Origin: Clavulina sp. PMI_390 | Lineage: Eukaryota > Basidiomycota > Agaricomycetes > Cantharellales > Hydnaceae | Direction of reading: 5' to 3' | Length of the DNA: 64,000 nucleotides | NCBI GenBank assembly: GCA_015039315.1 | Contig: WIDE01000002.1 | Span: 1 to 64,000, forward strand | Part shown: piece by piece, positions 52,107 through 64,000 of the stretch | Position numbering within the stretch: the stretch's first letter is position 1 | Layout of the letters: each line of letters starts with the position of its first letter | Notes under the pieces: generated by a model | Seen by the model: only the letters and a program-made list of their open reading frames with translations | The model's database searches: none | What the model was told of the DNA's origin: nothing | Position numbers and translations under genes: made by a program

Positions 52107-53117
52107 TCTGCGTAGGAACGAAATGATGGCAGGGAGTAAAAGGAATTATGACGCAGATAGGGAAATGAGACAGTATGCCCGACTAATAGGAGTAGATGAG
52201 ATAAGCAGAAACCGCCCCCAGCGTTGCAGCTGGCAGCCTCAAAGGGACAAAACAAGTCAGCCCGGAATGGTTGTGTGTGGTAAGCGCCAGCCAAATTTGG
52301 CAACTCTGCGTCTTGTTGTTGTCCGTTGCCCTTGCTTTGTGTCGTGAAACGAGGACACACGGGCTTCGGCTTCGAATTGTTCATATTTTTAGGCTCTACG
52401 GACCTCGCTGAGCCCGATATATTTTGGTTTTCTGAAATAGTCATGCTGACTGCGAGCCCTCTTCCTTTTTTTTTTTTCGGAAGAATGTCGACCAGCCCTA
52501 GCCCCGTTCTTCAAGAGATCAAGTTGATCAATATCAATTGATAACGCGTAGCGCATGATGAACAGATCATACTATCTATTACAGTCATATAAACCTTATA
52601 CACTTGAGCTAATACACTCCTTTGATACTACTAGTAGTAAATTGGCTCGTACGAGCATATAGAGCTCCCTTCATATTCTCAAAAACTATAGCAATTCTTT
52701 GTGCCAAAAGTGGCATTTAGGGAGATTCAAGTAGCGGTTATCGCTGTTTCTAGCAGCCGCTCTCCTTAGCGAGATAAACGTAACGCATATTACACAAACT
52801 CTCAGCCAAACCTTGAGACATGTCTGTACAGTTCTCTGAACAATTGAGTGGAGAATGGCTGAAACTCTGCCCGCCGACGGGCATCTGACGGGCTGGCGGC
52901 CTGCCACTTGTCAGTCTTTTAGTCTTTTTATTCATGGGAATCGGGCATCGCATCACACACGAGGGGAGAATGACTTGACGGACGCCCTGTCTTCTACTGC
53001 ACGAGTTAGGAAGTGATCATGTAAGATTCACTTCGCGTCCCTTGTTTACGAATCGCGCGTGGGACCAAACAAGTCAATACTCCCCTCCCCACTCTCCTCT
53101 CAACCTATTCGTCCAAT
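52107..53117. other. Divergent intergenic region, Tea1-like / DMC1
   Basis: About 1 kb carrying two promoters. Contains a T10 run near 52466-52480 and a palindrome GCTCGTACGAGC near 52645. No gene recognised. Confidence 0.5.
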
Positions 53118-55054
53118 ATGCCACGTGCCGCTTCAACTACTCAGGTACCTCCAGAAGAAGAAATTGAGGTATTCTTACGTATTTAGGACTGAGATTTAAT
53201 AACCGACCCTGACGTCTCGCTCCTTGAGGACGTGTCGTTCGTCTCGATCGACGAGCTTCAGGCGCAGGTACGCGACATTACCTTCGGAAACACTCCTATA
53301 TCATACATTAAACGGAATACAGGGTATCAGCGCCCAAGATATCACCAAGCTGAAGGTGCGTTGTGTTTCCCCGCTATGCCAAATCGACACCACTGACAGG
53401 TGCGATCGACGCGTAGTCTGCTTCACTGAATACCATTTCATCTGTCCATATGACGTCGAGGAGGAATCTATTGAAAATAAAAGTAAGCTTAAACCCTTAA
53501 ACGCTCTCCGCTTGCACATAAACTCAACACGACGCGTTCTACTCACTGGCAGGGCCTCTCCGACGCGAAGGTCGAGAAGATCAAGGTGAACGAGCTTATA
53601 CCAGTACAATTAAGAGTCCAAATTTCCGGAATTAACGAGAATGGACCTGATTCAGGAAGCTGCACACAAGATTCTAGGCTCCCCGTTTCGAACGGGGGTG
53701 CAAGTTGCCGAGCAGCGTCGCAACGTTTTCGGCGTGAGCACAGGGAGTAAAGCCGTTGATGCTATTCTAGGCGGTATTTGTTCCTGGCTTTGTCCTATTT
53801 TGATTCTAGATGCCTTATCCACACTGTATTCTCTAGGTGGCTTTCAGTCGCAATCGATCTCAGAAGGTGAGACACACTTGGCAATTATCCGATGTGTGTG
53901 TTAGCTTATGCCCTCCCTTTCTTCGCGGCAGTGTACGGGGAGTTCCGCACCGGCAAAACTCAGATGTGCCATACTCTCTGCGTAACAACGCAGCTCCCAG
54001 TGGAGATGGGTGGTGCTGAAGGCAAGGTAGGGATCGAGCTTCCTTCCTTGATTAGACCATCCTATTCCTCTCAGCATTCTACAATGGCAGGTTGCTTATA
54101 TCGACACTGAGGGGACCTTCCGACCTGATCGTATCAAGTCCATCGCGGAGAGGTTTGGAATCGACGGCGATGCTGCCCTTGAGAATATCCTATACAGTGC
54201 GCTCTTCAGGTTGCCCAATAATGATGACCGAGATATTGACCACATCCACCGCAAGGCCGAGCTTATAATAGTGAAAATCAATACGAGCTCATTCAAGAGT
54301 GTGCAAGCCGCTTTGCGGAGGAACGTACCTATAAACTCTTGGTAAGTTCCCGATCTGACACCCTCTACCATTGCACCAAATGAACGACAATCTGCCCCAG
54401 ATCGTTGATAGCATCATGGCGTTGTTTCGTGTGGACTTCTCGGGCCGAGGAGAGCTCAGTGAGCGCCAGCAGAAAGTATGGGGAACTTCTCTTCACCCTG
54501 TTGCCAACTACTTACCCCCTATCTCTTCCATAGCTCGGTCAAGTACGACTGAGCTAGGCTTTACCGCTGCCTCCGGAAATATTGGCTGATTCCTGGTTTT
54601 AGATGCTCACTCGTCTGTCCAAATTGTCTGAAGAGTTCAACGTCGCGATTGTGCTCACGAATCAGGTCCAATGTGAGCTCCCACTCAACTTCAGAAATTG
54701 TCTATCACCCAAGTTCTAAAACACATGCTTAGCTGATCCCGGAGCCACGATGGTCTTTGCTGCTGGTGGTGCCCGTAAGTTTCCGGCGATTCGGGCTCCC
54801 TTGACCAAGTAGCTCAACGATTTCTGATTTCGCAGTCAAACCTATCGGTGGCCATATTCTCTCCCATGCTTCACATACTCGCATGTTCCTTCGAAAAGGT
54901 GAGAGATTTATTCAAGTCGCACCTCCCTGGACAAATTGCTCACTCCCTCGCAGGTCGCGCTGAGGAGCGCGTGGCGAAGCTTGTTGACTCTCCCGATCAG
55001 CCCGAGAGTGAAGCTTCTTACAAGCTCGCCGAGGGAGGCTGGGAAGATGTGTAG
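53118..55054 (+). CDS. DMC1: Meiotic recombinase DMC1
   Basis: RecA/Rad51-family strand-exchange protein of meiotic recombination. Many short exons join as [101 protein letters not shown] and [20 protein letters not shown] (Walker A), then [60 protein letters not shown] (Walker B), [52 protein letters not shown] and [17 protein letters not shown], stop at 55052-55054. QSQSISEVYGEF and MDLI/ELI-type spacing favour DMC1 over RAD51. The LGQ codons form a 9-nt exon (54534-54542). A meiosis gene with intact catalytic motifs suggests the fungus retains sexual capacity; that is inference. Confidence 0.94.
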
Positions 55055-55352
55055 TGTCTTAATCTTGTTGCTTTCGTTGTTTTCTTGTCGCTGTCATTCA
55101 GAATTTTTGCTGTCTACCGCTTTCGTCCTGCTATCCAGAACTTGCTGCGCTTCGCCTCTCTGTCTCACTGTAGTCTTCTTGGGCCCCATTTTTGTAACCT
55201 ACTTGCCTCTTGAGTAGACTCATCATGTCTTTCTCTAGACGCTCTCCTACTCGAGCATAAAAAATAATTCAATTTCGTGTATACTTTCCTCAAAGGGAAT
55301 GGTACATTGCAGATAGTGCCTAGCATCAAATCATCGAGATCCTTGATCTCAA

Positions 55353-58300
55353 TCATATCTCAAAAGTATACCAAGCTTCCACCAATCCGTCATCAGCTTT
55401 TGTAACCGCCGCCCACTTGGGCAAGAAAGTCTCCACCTCTTCAAGCGCTGGGATCCTCCTATCAAGGTTCTCCGCCCACCCACATGCGACGCGACCCTGG
55501 ACTTTTTCGCCCTTGTCAAGCACGCGTCCAAAGTCCGCGTCGACGACCCACTCGCGGTTCCATGTGCGGCTCCAGAGACGAATCGATGCCGCTCCGGTCG
55601 GCGGAATGGGGTAATTCGGTTGGTTCGCCCCGTCGTGTGAAGCACCATGCACATGGAAAGCCATTGGTCTCGGCGCAACAGGGGCGTCAGCAGAGGAGGG
55701 TGATGAGAGGGTGGATTGCACAAAGTCCGTGTTGGCATCAGAGTCCAAAGAGGGCGAGGGAGGGCTCTCGAAATAAATTCGGCACGCTCGAGTGGCTTCG
55801 CCCTTCACGCGGAAGCGCACAACAGTGGTATTGAAATCGGTCTTGCTTAGGCGCTTTCCAGACCAGGTGATGAGCTCGGAAAGGGGCGTATCAGACCCAG
55901 CGACCAGAGGGAGGAGTCCGGAGTACCTGCATGATCGGAGTGCCGGGCGAATCCCTTTATCACTGCACCAAACCTTGTCGGCGGAAGGGATTTCGTCGAC
56001 GATGGGGTGGCGAAGGTATTTATCCACTGCCTCGAGATAGACTCTGTTGGTCCCCTTATCGAGATCGATCGTTTGCTTGAAGAAAACTTTGAGAGGCTCT
56101 GATGGGCTGAAGGGGAAGGCGAGGAGGTTATACGCGGTACTCGCGATGAATATCAGAGCGACGAAGGAAATGAAAAGCCAGTGGAGTTTGTGGATGAATG
56201 GAGTAAGGGGAATGACCATGAGCGACGCGAATATAGCAGCCAATATAAACACTAAGAAAGAATGATCCGGTTAGCGACGACTGCTGCCTCTACACTTGAG
56301 AACAACTCACTCAGCATGGTGCTCCCTCCATCTGCCAATGTACCATTCAGCCCAAACAGCATCATATATGCGCATTGCCCAATCAGGAGTGCCTGGAATG
56401 GGAATATGACAAGGTACTGCCATGCCCACATACCACCGGCCTGCTTCTCAGTGTAAATTTCGCTTTTCAGGCCAACAACCTTGCGCCTCGTGACGAGCAG
56501 TGGAGTCGTCTCATTCGCGTCATCCGTAGCACTGAACTCGCTGGGTTCGGCTCGTTCCACCACTAGAGCGGTCACCACATTAGGGTCATCCGGGTCGCTG
56601 GGGAGGTTCGCGTTGGGAGTGATGGGCTTGAATAACAGCACTTCAAGGAACCCCAGCAGGAGCGCAAGCAAAGCTCCCAGATGGAAAAATATGATGGGGT
56701 AGAATGCGCTCAGATTTGAACGCCTGATGTAGACTGTTTCGAGGACAAGGAGGATCCACCAAAAGATGTAATACTCAATAAGAGTAATTTGTCGCTGGGA
56801 GGGGATTGGAAGGAATCTGGCGAAAGACTTCATCACAACCCATGTTGCAATAACAGTCAGAGATCCAAATGATAGCAAAACCATACGTGGTGAGGAGTAC
56901 ATGATCTATTGGTGCGAGGATGAGCATTGCTTCTGATGGAACTGAACATTGTGTAGAACTTACAAAGGGGTTGACTTTGTTGTACCCGATGATTAGAACC
57001 ATTTCGAGAGCAACGCTGAGGACGAGCGCGAGGGGGAATCTTAGCCACCCGTGCCACGTCCAATATAATTTATTGGCACGTGTGGCAAAAGCGCCAAGAA
57101 TCAGAACTGAGATAGGCCCTAGAGTAAGAATGACTACATTGATGATGAAGTAGGATTGTAGTTTGAGGACCACAAGAGCTTCTCCGAGAACTAGAGAGTT
57201 CGTTGAGCATTAGCCATAACAGCCAGCAACGAGAGAGCTGGCCATACCATCAAAGTAGATCGCATCAGAATTTCCCTTGACATCTTTTGGATCATTAGCG
57301 AGAGCTTTCGCCACCTCCAATGACGCCTCCAGCATGTTCCATAGGGGACCCTTGCCGTCCATATTGGACACCGAGTCGTATTTAGTGTGGTATTGATTGC
57401 GATGGCGGTAGAAAGCAAGGTCTAGCCCAGGTATGCCCGCTTTTTCGAACACAGAGTAATCAGTTCCAGAGCGGATCAGCCCCTGCTTGAATGCATTGGC
57501 AACAATGGTACTCCTACGAAGACATTCTGGGATCAATATTTCGCTCTTATACTGCCCCGCTTCAGTAGACGTACCCGTGAGGGTGCGATGCAGCCTTCAT
57601 ATACCGGGTCACCTCTGTGTTTGTCGTGCGAAATAGGAGTGGTCGCCTGAGGGATGCAGGGTCAGATAGCACCTTCAAGACAAATAAGTGGGATCGCATT
57701 ACCCTCCCGAACCAGCACCCTCAAGATTCAAGAATGCCTTGATCTTCTTGGAGGCAGGATGTTCCATGAAGCTAAGACGATGCCTATTAAGATGTGGCTC
57801 TCTGAGCGAGGGCTAGATATCACTTACACCTGAGCTCCGTTCAAAAAATCTTCTTCTCCGTTGTTGATGAAAATCACAACGCTCCTGAGGGGGGGATGCT
57901 CAGCAAAGTAATTCACTAGCTGCATCAGAGTCGCAGTTCCCATCCCATCGTCAGTAGCACCTGGCGATGGAATGTTAGCTGTAGTAAACCGTAAAAGCGA
58001 TTATTGAATATCTCACCTCCCCCCGTGCTCACTGAATCAAAATGAGCGGACAATAGGATGTGTTCAAGCTGGGGAGATGTCCCCTCGATGAGCACCACTA
58101 CATTGAGGCTGTTCAAGAGCAAAAAGTCTCAGCTTGGGATTACGGCTGTCAACGGGAAGAAAAGCACCTTTCATGGTATACCGTCGTAGCCCCGTTAGAA
58201 TATCTGCATAACAAAATAAAACAGGCGTGAGACGCACTGCAAACTTGAAGAAGAGTTGCGTCATACGTACGTAGCATTGGACGTCAGATCGTCAATCACA

Positions 58301-58687
58301 TGCACATGTTTATGGTTGGCCGAAACAGTGTTAACACTATCAAGGATATAATCTCTCACAACGTCGTTGCGGAAGCTGTTGTAGGGATGAGGTGTAGCAG
58401 CAATCTACCTCACAAACGTCAGCTTAGCCTGCACAACAAACCATTCCATCGCGAGTATTGCGGTGAGAGTGCCCCGAGAAATAGTCTATATATAAGAACT
58501 AACTCACGAATTTGAGGTCCTTGAATCCCTGGGCGAGATCAACACCCTTGAAGACTGGAGAGCTGGGCGGGGTTCGTGGTGCATCCTGCCACTCGGTAAC
58601 AACGACAATGGCAATGTAGAACAAAGCAGTGACGACGGTCGCTGTGAGGGTCTTTAGCGAGACAATTCGGCCCAACGTTGACGCCAT
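55353..58687 (-). CDS. PFF1: Vacuolar membrane zinc protease (Pff1, M28 family)
   Basis: Multispanning vacuolar aminopeptidase-like protease with its M28 domain in the lumen. It begins [20 protein letters not shown] with one membrane helix, then [20 protein letters not shown]. Zinc and catalytic motifs follow in order: [55 protein letters not shown], and [18 protein letters not shown] with the last zinc histidine. The second half has about eight hydrophobic segments, including [35 protein letters not shown] and FLEVLLF, and a lumenal C-terminal domain ending VEAWYTFEI at 55353. All metal ligands expected for M28 are present. It converges on DMC1 and diverges from the zinc-binding regulator gene by 169 bp. 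Confidence 0.93.
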
Positions 58688-58856
58688 TTGCCCCCCAAGA
58701 AACAGCCAAGTGGGAGATGTTCGGAGCGCTGAGAGCGCACGGGGATTGTTGGGCTACGACTTGACAAGCGTGAGCGAACTCGAACTTTGTTCACCGACCA
58801 CTCTGAAGGGCCACTTTGTGATCGATGCACCTCCAGAGATAGCACTATTGGGGGGT
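58688..58856. promoter_or_regulatory. Short divergent promoter interval
   Basis: 169 bp separate the start of PFF1 (minus) from the ATG chosen for the zinc-binding regulator (plus), so the two genes probably share control sequence. No specific element was identified. Confidence 0.4.
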
Positions 58857-61404
58857 ATGAGCATGGCATTTTCAACACAGTTCCAGTATGCCCCGAGACC
58901 CATAAACACACTTCCCATCCCTACTCCGTCCACCGTGAGTTCTTTGGGGTTGGCGAGTGTGAACGTGTTGTTGACATCTGAATGCGCGCGGGCCACCTCG
59001 TGTAGGTCAACGAACAACCATACCCTGTCGAGGTCAGTAAAAAGACAGAGATATACGGCTAGGTCTATCTGGAGGCTCACCCCTCTTTTCTCCAGTATCT
59101 ACGCCAAGTGCCACCGCCCCAGGTGCAGGCGAACTCTGGACCCCCCGGGCCGTCATCGTCTTCAGCAACTGTTATTAAACCCGACGGCACGCATACAGAC
59201 GATGCGTCAAAAGGTCTCTATGGCTCTGGAGATCTTGAAGATGGGGTATATATGCTTTCATTTTACCTCATTTTGGGTCACTATCTAACCTTGCGCCGCT
59301 CCATCCCATAGTACACGCTATCGTTTGCCAACATGGCCGAGTTCAACAAATGGAGATCAGAAGAGGTCAGCACATACGATCCACTATAAGCATCTGACAA
59401 TCGAGCCTAAATAGTGACTTGTCGTGTCATAGGAAGAAGCCAAGGTGGCCTTCCGTCCTTCTGTCTGAGTAGTTCTGAGGTCTGACGATGGTTCCGACAG
59501 TGCATAGAGTTCGTGAAAGGAGATGTACATGTCTCGAAGGCTGTGCCACCTCGCTTCAAGGAGCACACTAAACTTGTTTGTGCACGACACACTCGATCGG
59601 GGAGAAAGAAGTATGTGAAAAAGCACCCTGAGCGCCAACGAAAAGTTCCTAGTCGCAAAGTGAGATTTTCTCCCAGCTTTTACCTGGGAATTACGGCCTT
59701 ATAAATCCCTGTCAGCTTGAGGGTGTGGGTTGCCCAGCATCTATATCCTTCAAAACCTACTACAACACCGAGGAGATTCGCGCATCGTACAATCCCCAGC
59801 ATTCTCATAATATCGGAGAAGCTAATATACCCTTCACCCGAAGAGGAAGAAGAGCGATCGTCGCCGCAACTCAAGCCAAGAAACGTCGCGAAAGCACCGT
59901 AACAACAAACGGTGAACCAAATGAAAACGGAGGTGGGCCAGGAGGGTCAAACGATCCGATGGACACTTCGGGGTCTACAAACGACGAAGATGACCAGAGT
60001 ATGGATGGTGATGATGGTCCGCTGGACAACTCGCACCTTCCATTCGTTTCTGCTCCTGAGCCTCCTCCACTCCCACCCAATGCCACCCTATCCCATGACA
60101 GACGAGCGCCGCCGCCTCAGCCGCTGCAAATAGCACAGCCGGTTCAAATGGCCCCTCCTGCTTCTCCCGCTCGACCGCCAACCCAAGGGTCTATGGTCTC
60201 CCCGACGACTCCCCTCACGAATATTCCTTCGCGTCCTCGCCTCAATGCAAGAGCATCGACAACTAGTCGCATTCATACCCCCCGCAATCATGTCCAATCC
60301 ACGATCCCGCCATCACAGGACCCTAGTTCTTCCCAAAGTACTGGGCACGTTCCCATTCAACAGACTCATCCAAAGCAGCTTACGCAGTCTCATAATCAGC
60401 ATCAACATCAACATCCTATTTCTGTGCCTATGCAGCAAACTCAAACGATACCTCCTTCCACTTCCATTAATGTCGCGCCACCAATGCAGCAGCAGCATTC
60501 TACGTCGTCGATGCAGAATTACCAACCCATGAATATGCAGCCAGCGACAGGCATATCTCCCCAGTCGCTGGTACCATCCCAACATGCCACGCCAAACCCT
60601 TCCCCGGCAAATCTTCAGCCGCCTCCTCCACCCCCTCCACCTGCGCCGCCTCCGCCTGTGCCCCAGCAGCAACAGCAACAGCAACAACAGCAGCAGGTGC
60701 TTCCTCCCTCGATGGCTCCCCCTCCCACGTCTATTTCTGCGGCGCAACCGCCGCCACCCCTTCCTATCACTGTCTCTGCCGATCCCTACCGCTGGGACCG
60801 GATAGGGGCACTCTTTGATGCTGTGAGGCATAGTGCACGAACAACGTCGTTCGCACCCGAAGATGTTCTCGCGTTGGAAATGATAATCCTGCGGCTACAT
60901 ATGCAGACACCTGTAATGCCCATGCCGGCACAAGTAGCGCAAGCGCCGCAGCCAGCGACAATGCAGGTCCAGGTTCCCATGCAGATGCAGCAGCAGCAGC
61001 CCGTCCTTGCTGCTGCGCCTGTTTCTGTGTCCATGAATGGGGCTATGCCTCATGGCCACAGCCATACTATGTCGGTACCTCAGCATACCCAACAGATCCA
61101 ACAGCAGCAGCCGATGGTCCAAATGCAGCAGGTGCAGCAGCAGCAACAACAACAACAGCCGCAACAACAGGTGCAGCATGTTCAGCACGTTCAGCAGCAG
61201 CAGTACCAGACGCACCCACAACCCCCATCCCAACAACAACAAATGGCGCAACACCAGGTTCAGCAGGTGCATCAGCTTTCGCCGTCACCCCCGACCCACC
61301 AACCCACGTCTAGCGGCATGCACATGGCCTCGTCATCGAATATGGTCAATGGTGTTTCCAGCCATCATCACGGTGGACATGCCGTAGCCAGCATTCGTCG
61401 ATAA
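58857..61404 (+). CDS. WRKY/GCM1-like zinc-binding regulator with Gln-rich tail
   Basis: Exon 1 (58857-58934) encodes MSMAFSTQFQYAPRPINTLP; exon 2 starts at 59096 (YLRQVPPPQVQANSGPPGPS) and further short exons give YTLSFANMAEFNKWRSEE, EEAK, CIEFVKGDVHVSKAVPPRFK, then KLVCARHTRSGRKKYVKKHP and RKVPSRK. The long last exon starts LEGVGCPASISFKTYYNTEE and reaches YNPQHSHNIGEANIPFTRRG. Cys residues followed by an HSH pair resemble the WRKY-GCM1/FLYWCH fold shared by transcription factors and Mutator-type transposases. The remaining 450 residues are Pro/Gln-rich with Q runs around 60665-60700 and 61130-61260, a likely activation region, interrupted by one ordered segment, DPYRWDRIGALFDAVRHSAR. DNA binding is inferred. 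Confidence 0.75.
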
Positions 61405-62088
61405 CCCATTCTACCTTTTGTTTTCCTTATATCATGACACTTATGACTTCCTATTTTTTTTTCTTGAGGATTATGGCTCCATTTGTGGAGCGATTGCTTT
61501 CGTTGATTGTCGAGCAGCCAGCTATGCCGATCCACCCTCCGTGGATTCGAGGGTCTTCGGTCCCTCCCAGCCCCTTGCTCCATTATCACTCTTCATATAT
61601 GCGATGTATACAACTTGTTGTAATTGTGTTGTTTTGATTTCTTGCAATCATGAATTACGAGATGGGGACGCTGTCTTGATACCCTTTGTGGCTCTAGCGC
61701 CTCAAAACCTCATGGTTGATCAATTCTAATACTTTCTTGGTATCTCGATGACGTCCTGAATTTCACAACTGGATTGCTGTCTCGCCCAACGGATGGTTAC
61801 ACCCGAGCGTGGAGGTCCTTGTTTGGACCTCATCCTCGGCATCAACACGATCAACCACTGGCACACAACTCGAGCGCGCTCCAGTCGTTTTGGGCAAGGC
61901 GCGCTTGGTTACCTACCAACTGAGGGTTTAAAGGCATCCCCTTGCCAACTGACGGTCATCTCGGCTATGTCAGCCTATGATCGCAGCCACCCTGAGCTCT
62001 TCACAAATATATATTTAGACCAATGATCGACTGTCCGACCACGCAGAGCATGCCACTTACCCTTCCAACCCCCTCCCCCTAAGACACC
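61405..62088. other. Intergenic stretch, no gene recognised
   Basis: About 0.7 kb between two plus-strand genes. Short frames of 60-100 codons without motifs. Confidence 0.5.
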
Positions 62089-62736
62089 ATGGTGATTCAT
62101 GTCCGTGCTGGACGAGACCTGAGACGAGTGACCGAAGGAGAGCTATCCCATCGCTCCAAACGTCCACTATCCAAACGGCTCGCCAAGTCTCTAACCACAC
62201 CCCCCGTGGACCCACCGCGCAACCCCAAACGAGCAGTCCCCTTCACCCGGTCATCTGCCGGAAAAATCTTCGTCGTCAACGCCGATGGCTCTACTCAATC
62301 CTTCGATGTCATCGCGCAATTGATAACCAAGTGCGCCGCCCTCCACTCGATCAAGGATGGCTGCAGCTGTCGCATCGCTCGTGCCCGCTCGATCCTCGAC
62401 TACGCAGAGTGGGTGATCCAGAATGATCTTAATGTCTGCCCGCACGAGGAAGGCTATTGTCAGCTACGACGGGACGCGGGACTGATGGACTTTGTGTGGT
62501 CAATTGCGAAACCTACGCCCTTGCAGAGGCACGAACATGAGTGCTGCAATGAGGGCGGGTTTTCGAGGCGTGCTAAGAATACTGCAGGGCGATTACTGCT
62601 TGAGGAGAGCGATGACACTCCTGCCGAGTACACTGCGTTTGAGCGTCCTCCGGCGTCACCCTGCGACTCTGATAACGTCAAGGGGAGTTCTAGCGATAAT
62701 ACAGCATGCGAAAGTCCCACCAATAACCTCCAGTAA
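62089..62736 (+). CDS. Orphan single-exon protein, 215 residues
   Basis: An uninterrupted frame starting MVIHVRAGRDLRRVTEGELS with a basic N-terminal third, then KIFVVNADGSTQSFDVIAQL. Cysteines and histidines cluster in the second half: GCSCRIARARSILDYAEWVI, NVCPHEEGYCQLRRDAGLMD and RHEHECCNEGGF, a spacing that could bind metal, although it matches no zinc-finger type I know. The C-terminus is acidic and Ser-rich. I recognise no family. Being intronless it differs from nearly every other gene here, which fits either a young gene or an overlooked lineage-specific one. A bare open frame of this length in GC-balanced DNA is unlikely but not impossible by chance. Confidence 0.5.
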   Translation: MVIHVRAGRDLRRVTEGELSHRSKRPLSKRLAKSLTTPPVDPPRNPKRAVPFTRSSAGKIFVVNADGSTQSFDVIAQLITKCAALHSIKDGCSCRIARARSILDYAEWVIQNDLNVCPHEEGYCQLRRDAGLMDFVWSIAKPTPLQRHEHECCNEGGFSRRAKNTAGRLLLEESDDTPAEYTAFERPPASPCDSDNVKGSSSDNTACESPTNNLQ

Positions 62737-64000
62737 CCACCCTCCCACAGCTGGTTTGTTCTATTACGACTCATGCTTCTAATTTTTTTTGTTCGTTCCT
62801 TCTTGGATGAAACTCTGCCGATTGCCAATCATCTCTCTACATTAATGCGTTTGTATATTGTGCCGTTTTCCCATGTACCATCGCCATCGCTATAATACTA
62901 CTACCTACTATCTCCCATAAATAGTACCTTTTGTCGGGCGAATCCTTTCCTGTCACCTTCCTAAAATAGACGAATTTCTTACCTTTGTGCCCAATGGAGG
63001 TTGTGATGAACAGCTCCGCACCTTGTCCTTTCACATATGCATACATTTCTTTGCCGCTCAAGCAGCGTCGGGCCTTCGGCGCTGTATGACTTGGCCATAG
63101 CGCGGGAGGTGTGCGGCCGGAAGAACTGCCCCTCCATCGCCTCAGACAAAGCAGCGGCCTGTTCGTGTGTATTTCTGACTCATTCAATACCACGGCATTG
63201 TGATTCAGTTTCTGAGTCACAAAAGAGAAGATATGAAAAAGAACGGGCCCATCGCCTCGCGATATCCTGCCACCCATCGGTCGGTGCTATTGACCCTGCT
63301 GCACACCGCATGTAGACATCATGGAGGGTCCGCGCTGGCAACACTGTTCCGCCAAATGGGAAGGACTTCCCGACCGGACGTGTCGCACTTTTCCCCCGTG
63401 AAGACCCCAAAATTTTGTGATATTGCTCGATTTTCTTATTTTGTGGCGTACCAAGACTTTTCTAAGCCTCACGTCTTCGTGTTCGAGTTCAACAAGCTGA
63501 ACACTGGTGGGTGGAGACGCCGTCGTTGTTCCCACGGTCTCGCCCAGTGAAGTCGCCCCTGCATTCAGCCCGATCTTTTGACATGGTCAGTGACAAGCTG
63601 TCATTAGGTCACCCCCTAGAACAATAAGGAGTTAAGGACTTAACGGAGACAATAGAAATGATCGGGGGGTGGGTTTTATCCCTTAAGGCCGCAGAACGAC
63701 CGTCGGCCAAACAGTGGTAAACTAGTCAAATGTATTGGTTCCCCTCAATGGCCGCCTCTAACTCCACATCGTCCACAGCGACGAGAACGGCCTAGCCTCC
63801 CAATGCTGCCACCTGTGTGTCCTGGAATGGGTTTAATGTATCCATTGAGCCATATACAACCGTCCCTCAGGGAACCGACGCGATGACTCTGTTGTCAGAG
63901 GTTGTTTGGTGACGTGAGTCCACTGAATGAGAACAAGCCACGAATTATCGACTGTCTATGTCCGCCGGCCTAACAGCACAAGCGTATATAAGAATGCCGC
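62737..64000. other. Right end, no supported gene
   Basis: A 147-codon minus frame (62837-63277) ends with GKKFVYFRKVTGKDSPDKRY, and further minus frames (63180-63410, 63287-63535) overlap it. I could not build a convincing spliced gene or recognise a family. 63560-64000 shows no coding signal. Confidence 0.35.

Noticed and set aside
60313..60831. Arg/Leu-rich minus frames opposite the glutamine-rich tail
   Set aside because: Produced by CAG/CCT-rich repeats on the other strand.

Overview
The window is nuclear DNA of a filamentous fungus, most likely an agaricomycete basidiomycete. Reasons: dense genes with many 50-60 nt GT-AG introns, a beta-flanking-type protein, a tandem pair of proteins resembling an agaricomycete family (DUF6697-like), and otherwise conserved eukaryotic housekeeping genes. 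A Rhizoctonia/Ceratobasidium-type genome is a guess, not shown. All exon structures were built by eye from splice signals, frame continuity and recognisable protein families. No tRNA, rRNA, CRISPR or intact transposon was recognised.

Left part (1-16.7 kb): the start of a flavoprotein gene (minus), TRAPP subunit Trs31/TRAPPC5, a DUF7704-like membrane protein containing an 8-nt exon, then a plastic accessory stretch. That stretch holds a tandem duplication of a two-module protein (copy A intact, copy B frameshifted), a tiny 89-residue gene on the minus strand whose first exon is only the ATG, and a DUF7704 relic. A BTB/POZ gene follows, then a second copy of the tiny gene broken by a stop codon.

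Middle (17-41 kb): an RGS-LOV photoreceptor (minus) divergent from a zinc-finger-less PARP with WGR domain; a beta-flanking protein divergent from the tRNA m5C methyltransferase NSUN2/Trm4, which carries an in-frame duplication of exons; ribosomal protein eS28 sharing a 92-bp promoter with the spliceosomal factor ESS2/Bis1; an unrecognised 212-residue protein; and a myo-inositol-type sugar transporter.

Right part (41-64 kb): RRP5 (pre-rRNA processing), a Tea1-like kelch/coiled-coil polarity protein, meiotic recombinase DMC1, the vacuolar M28 protease Pff1, a WRKY/GCM1-like zinc-binding regulator with glutamine-rich tail, and an orphan single-exon gene. Genes are mostly arranged as divergent or convergent pairs rather than functional clusters. 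The clearest novelties are the NSUN2 exon duplication, the tiny two-copy gene family, the decaying tandem pair, and repeated use of start-codon-only exons, micro-exons and GC-AG introns.
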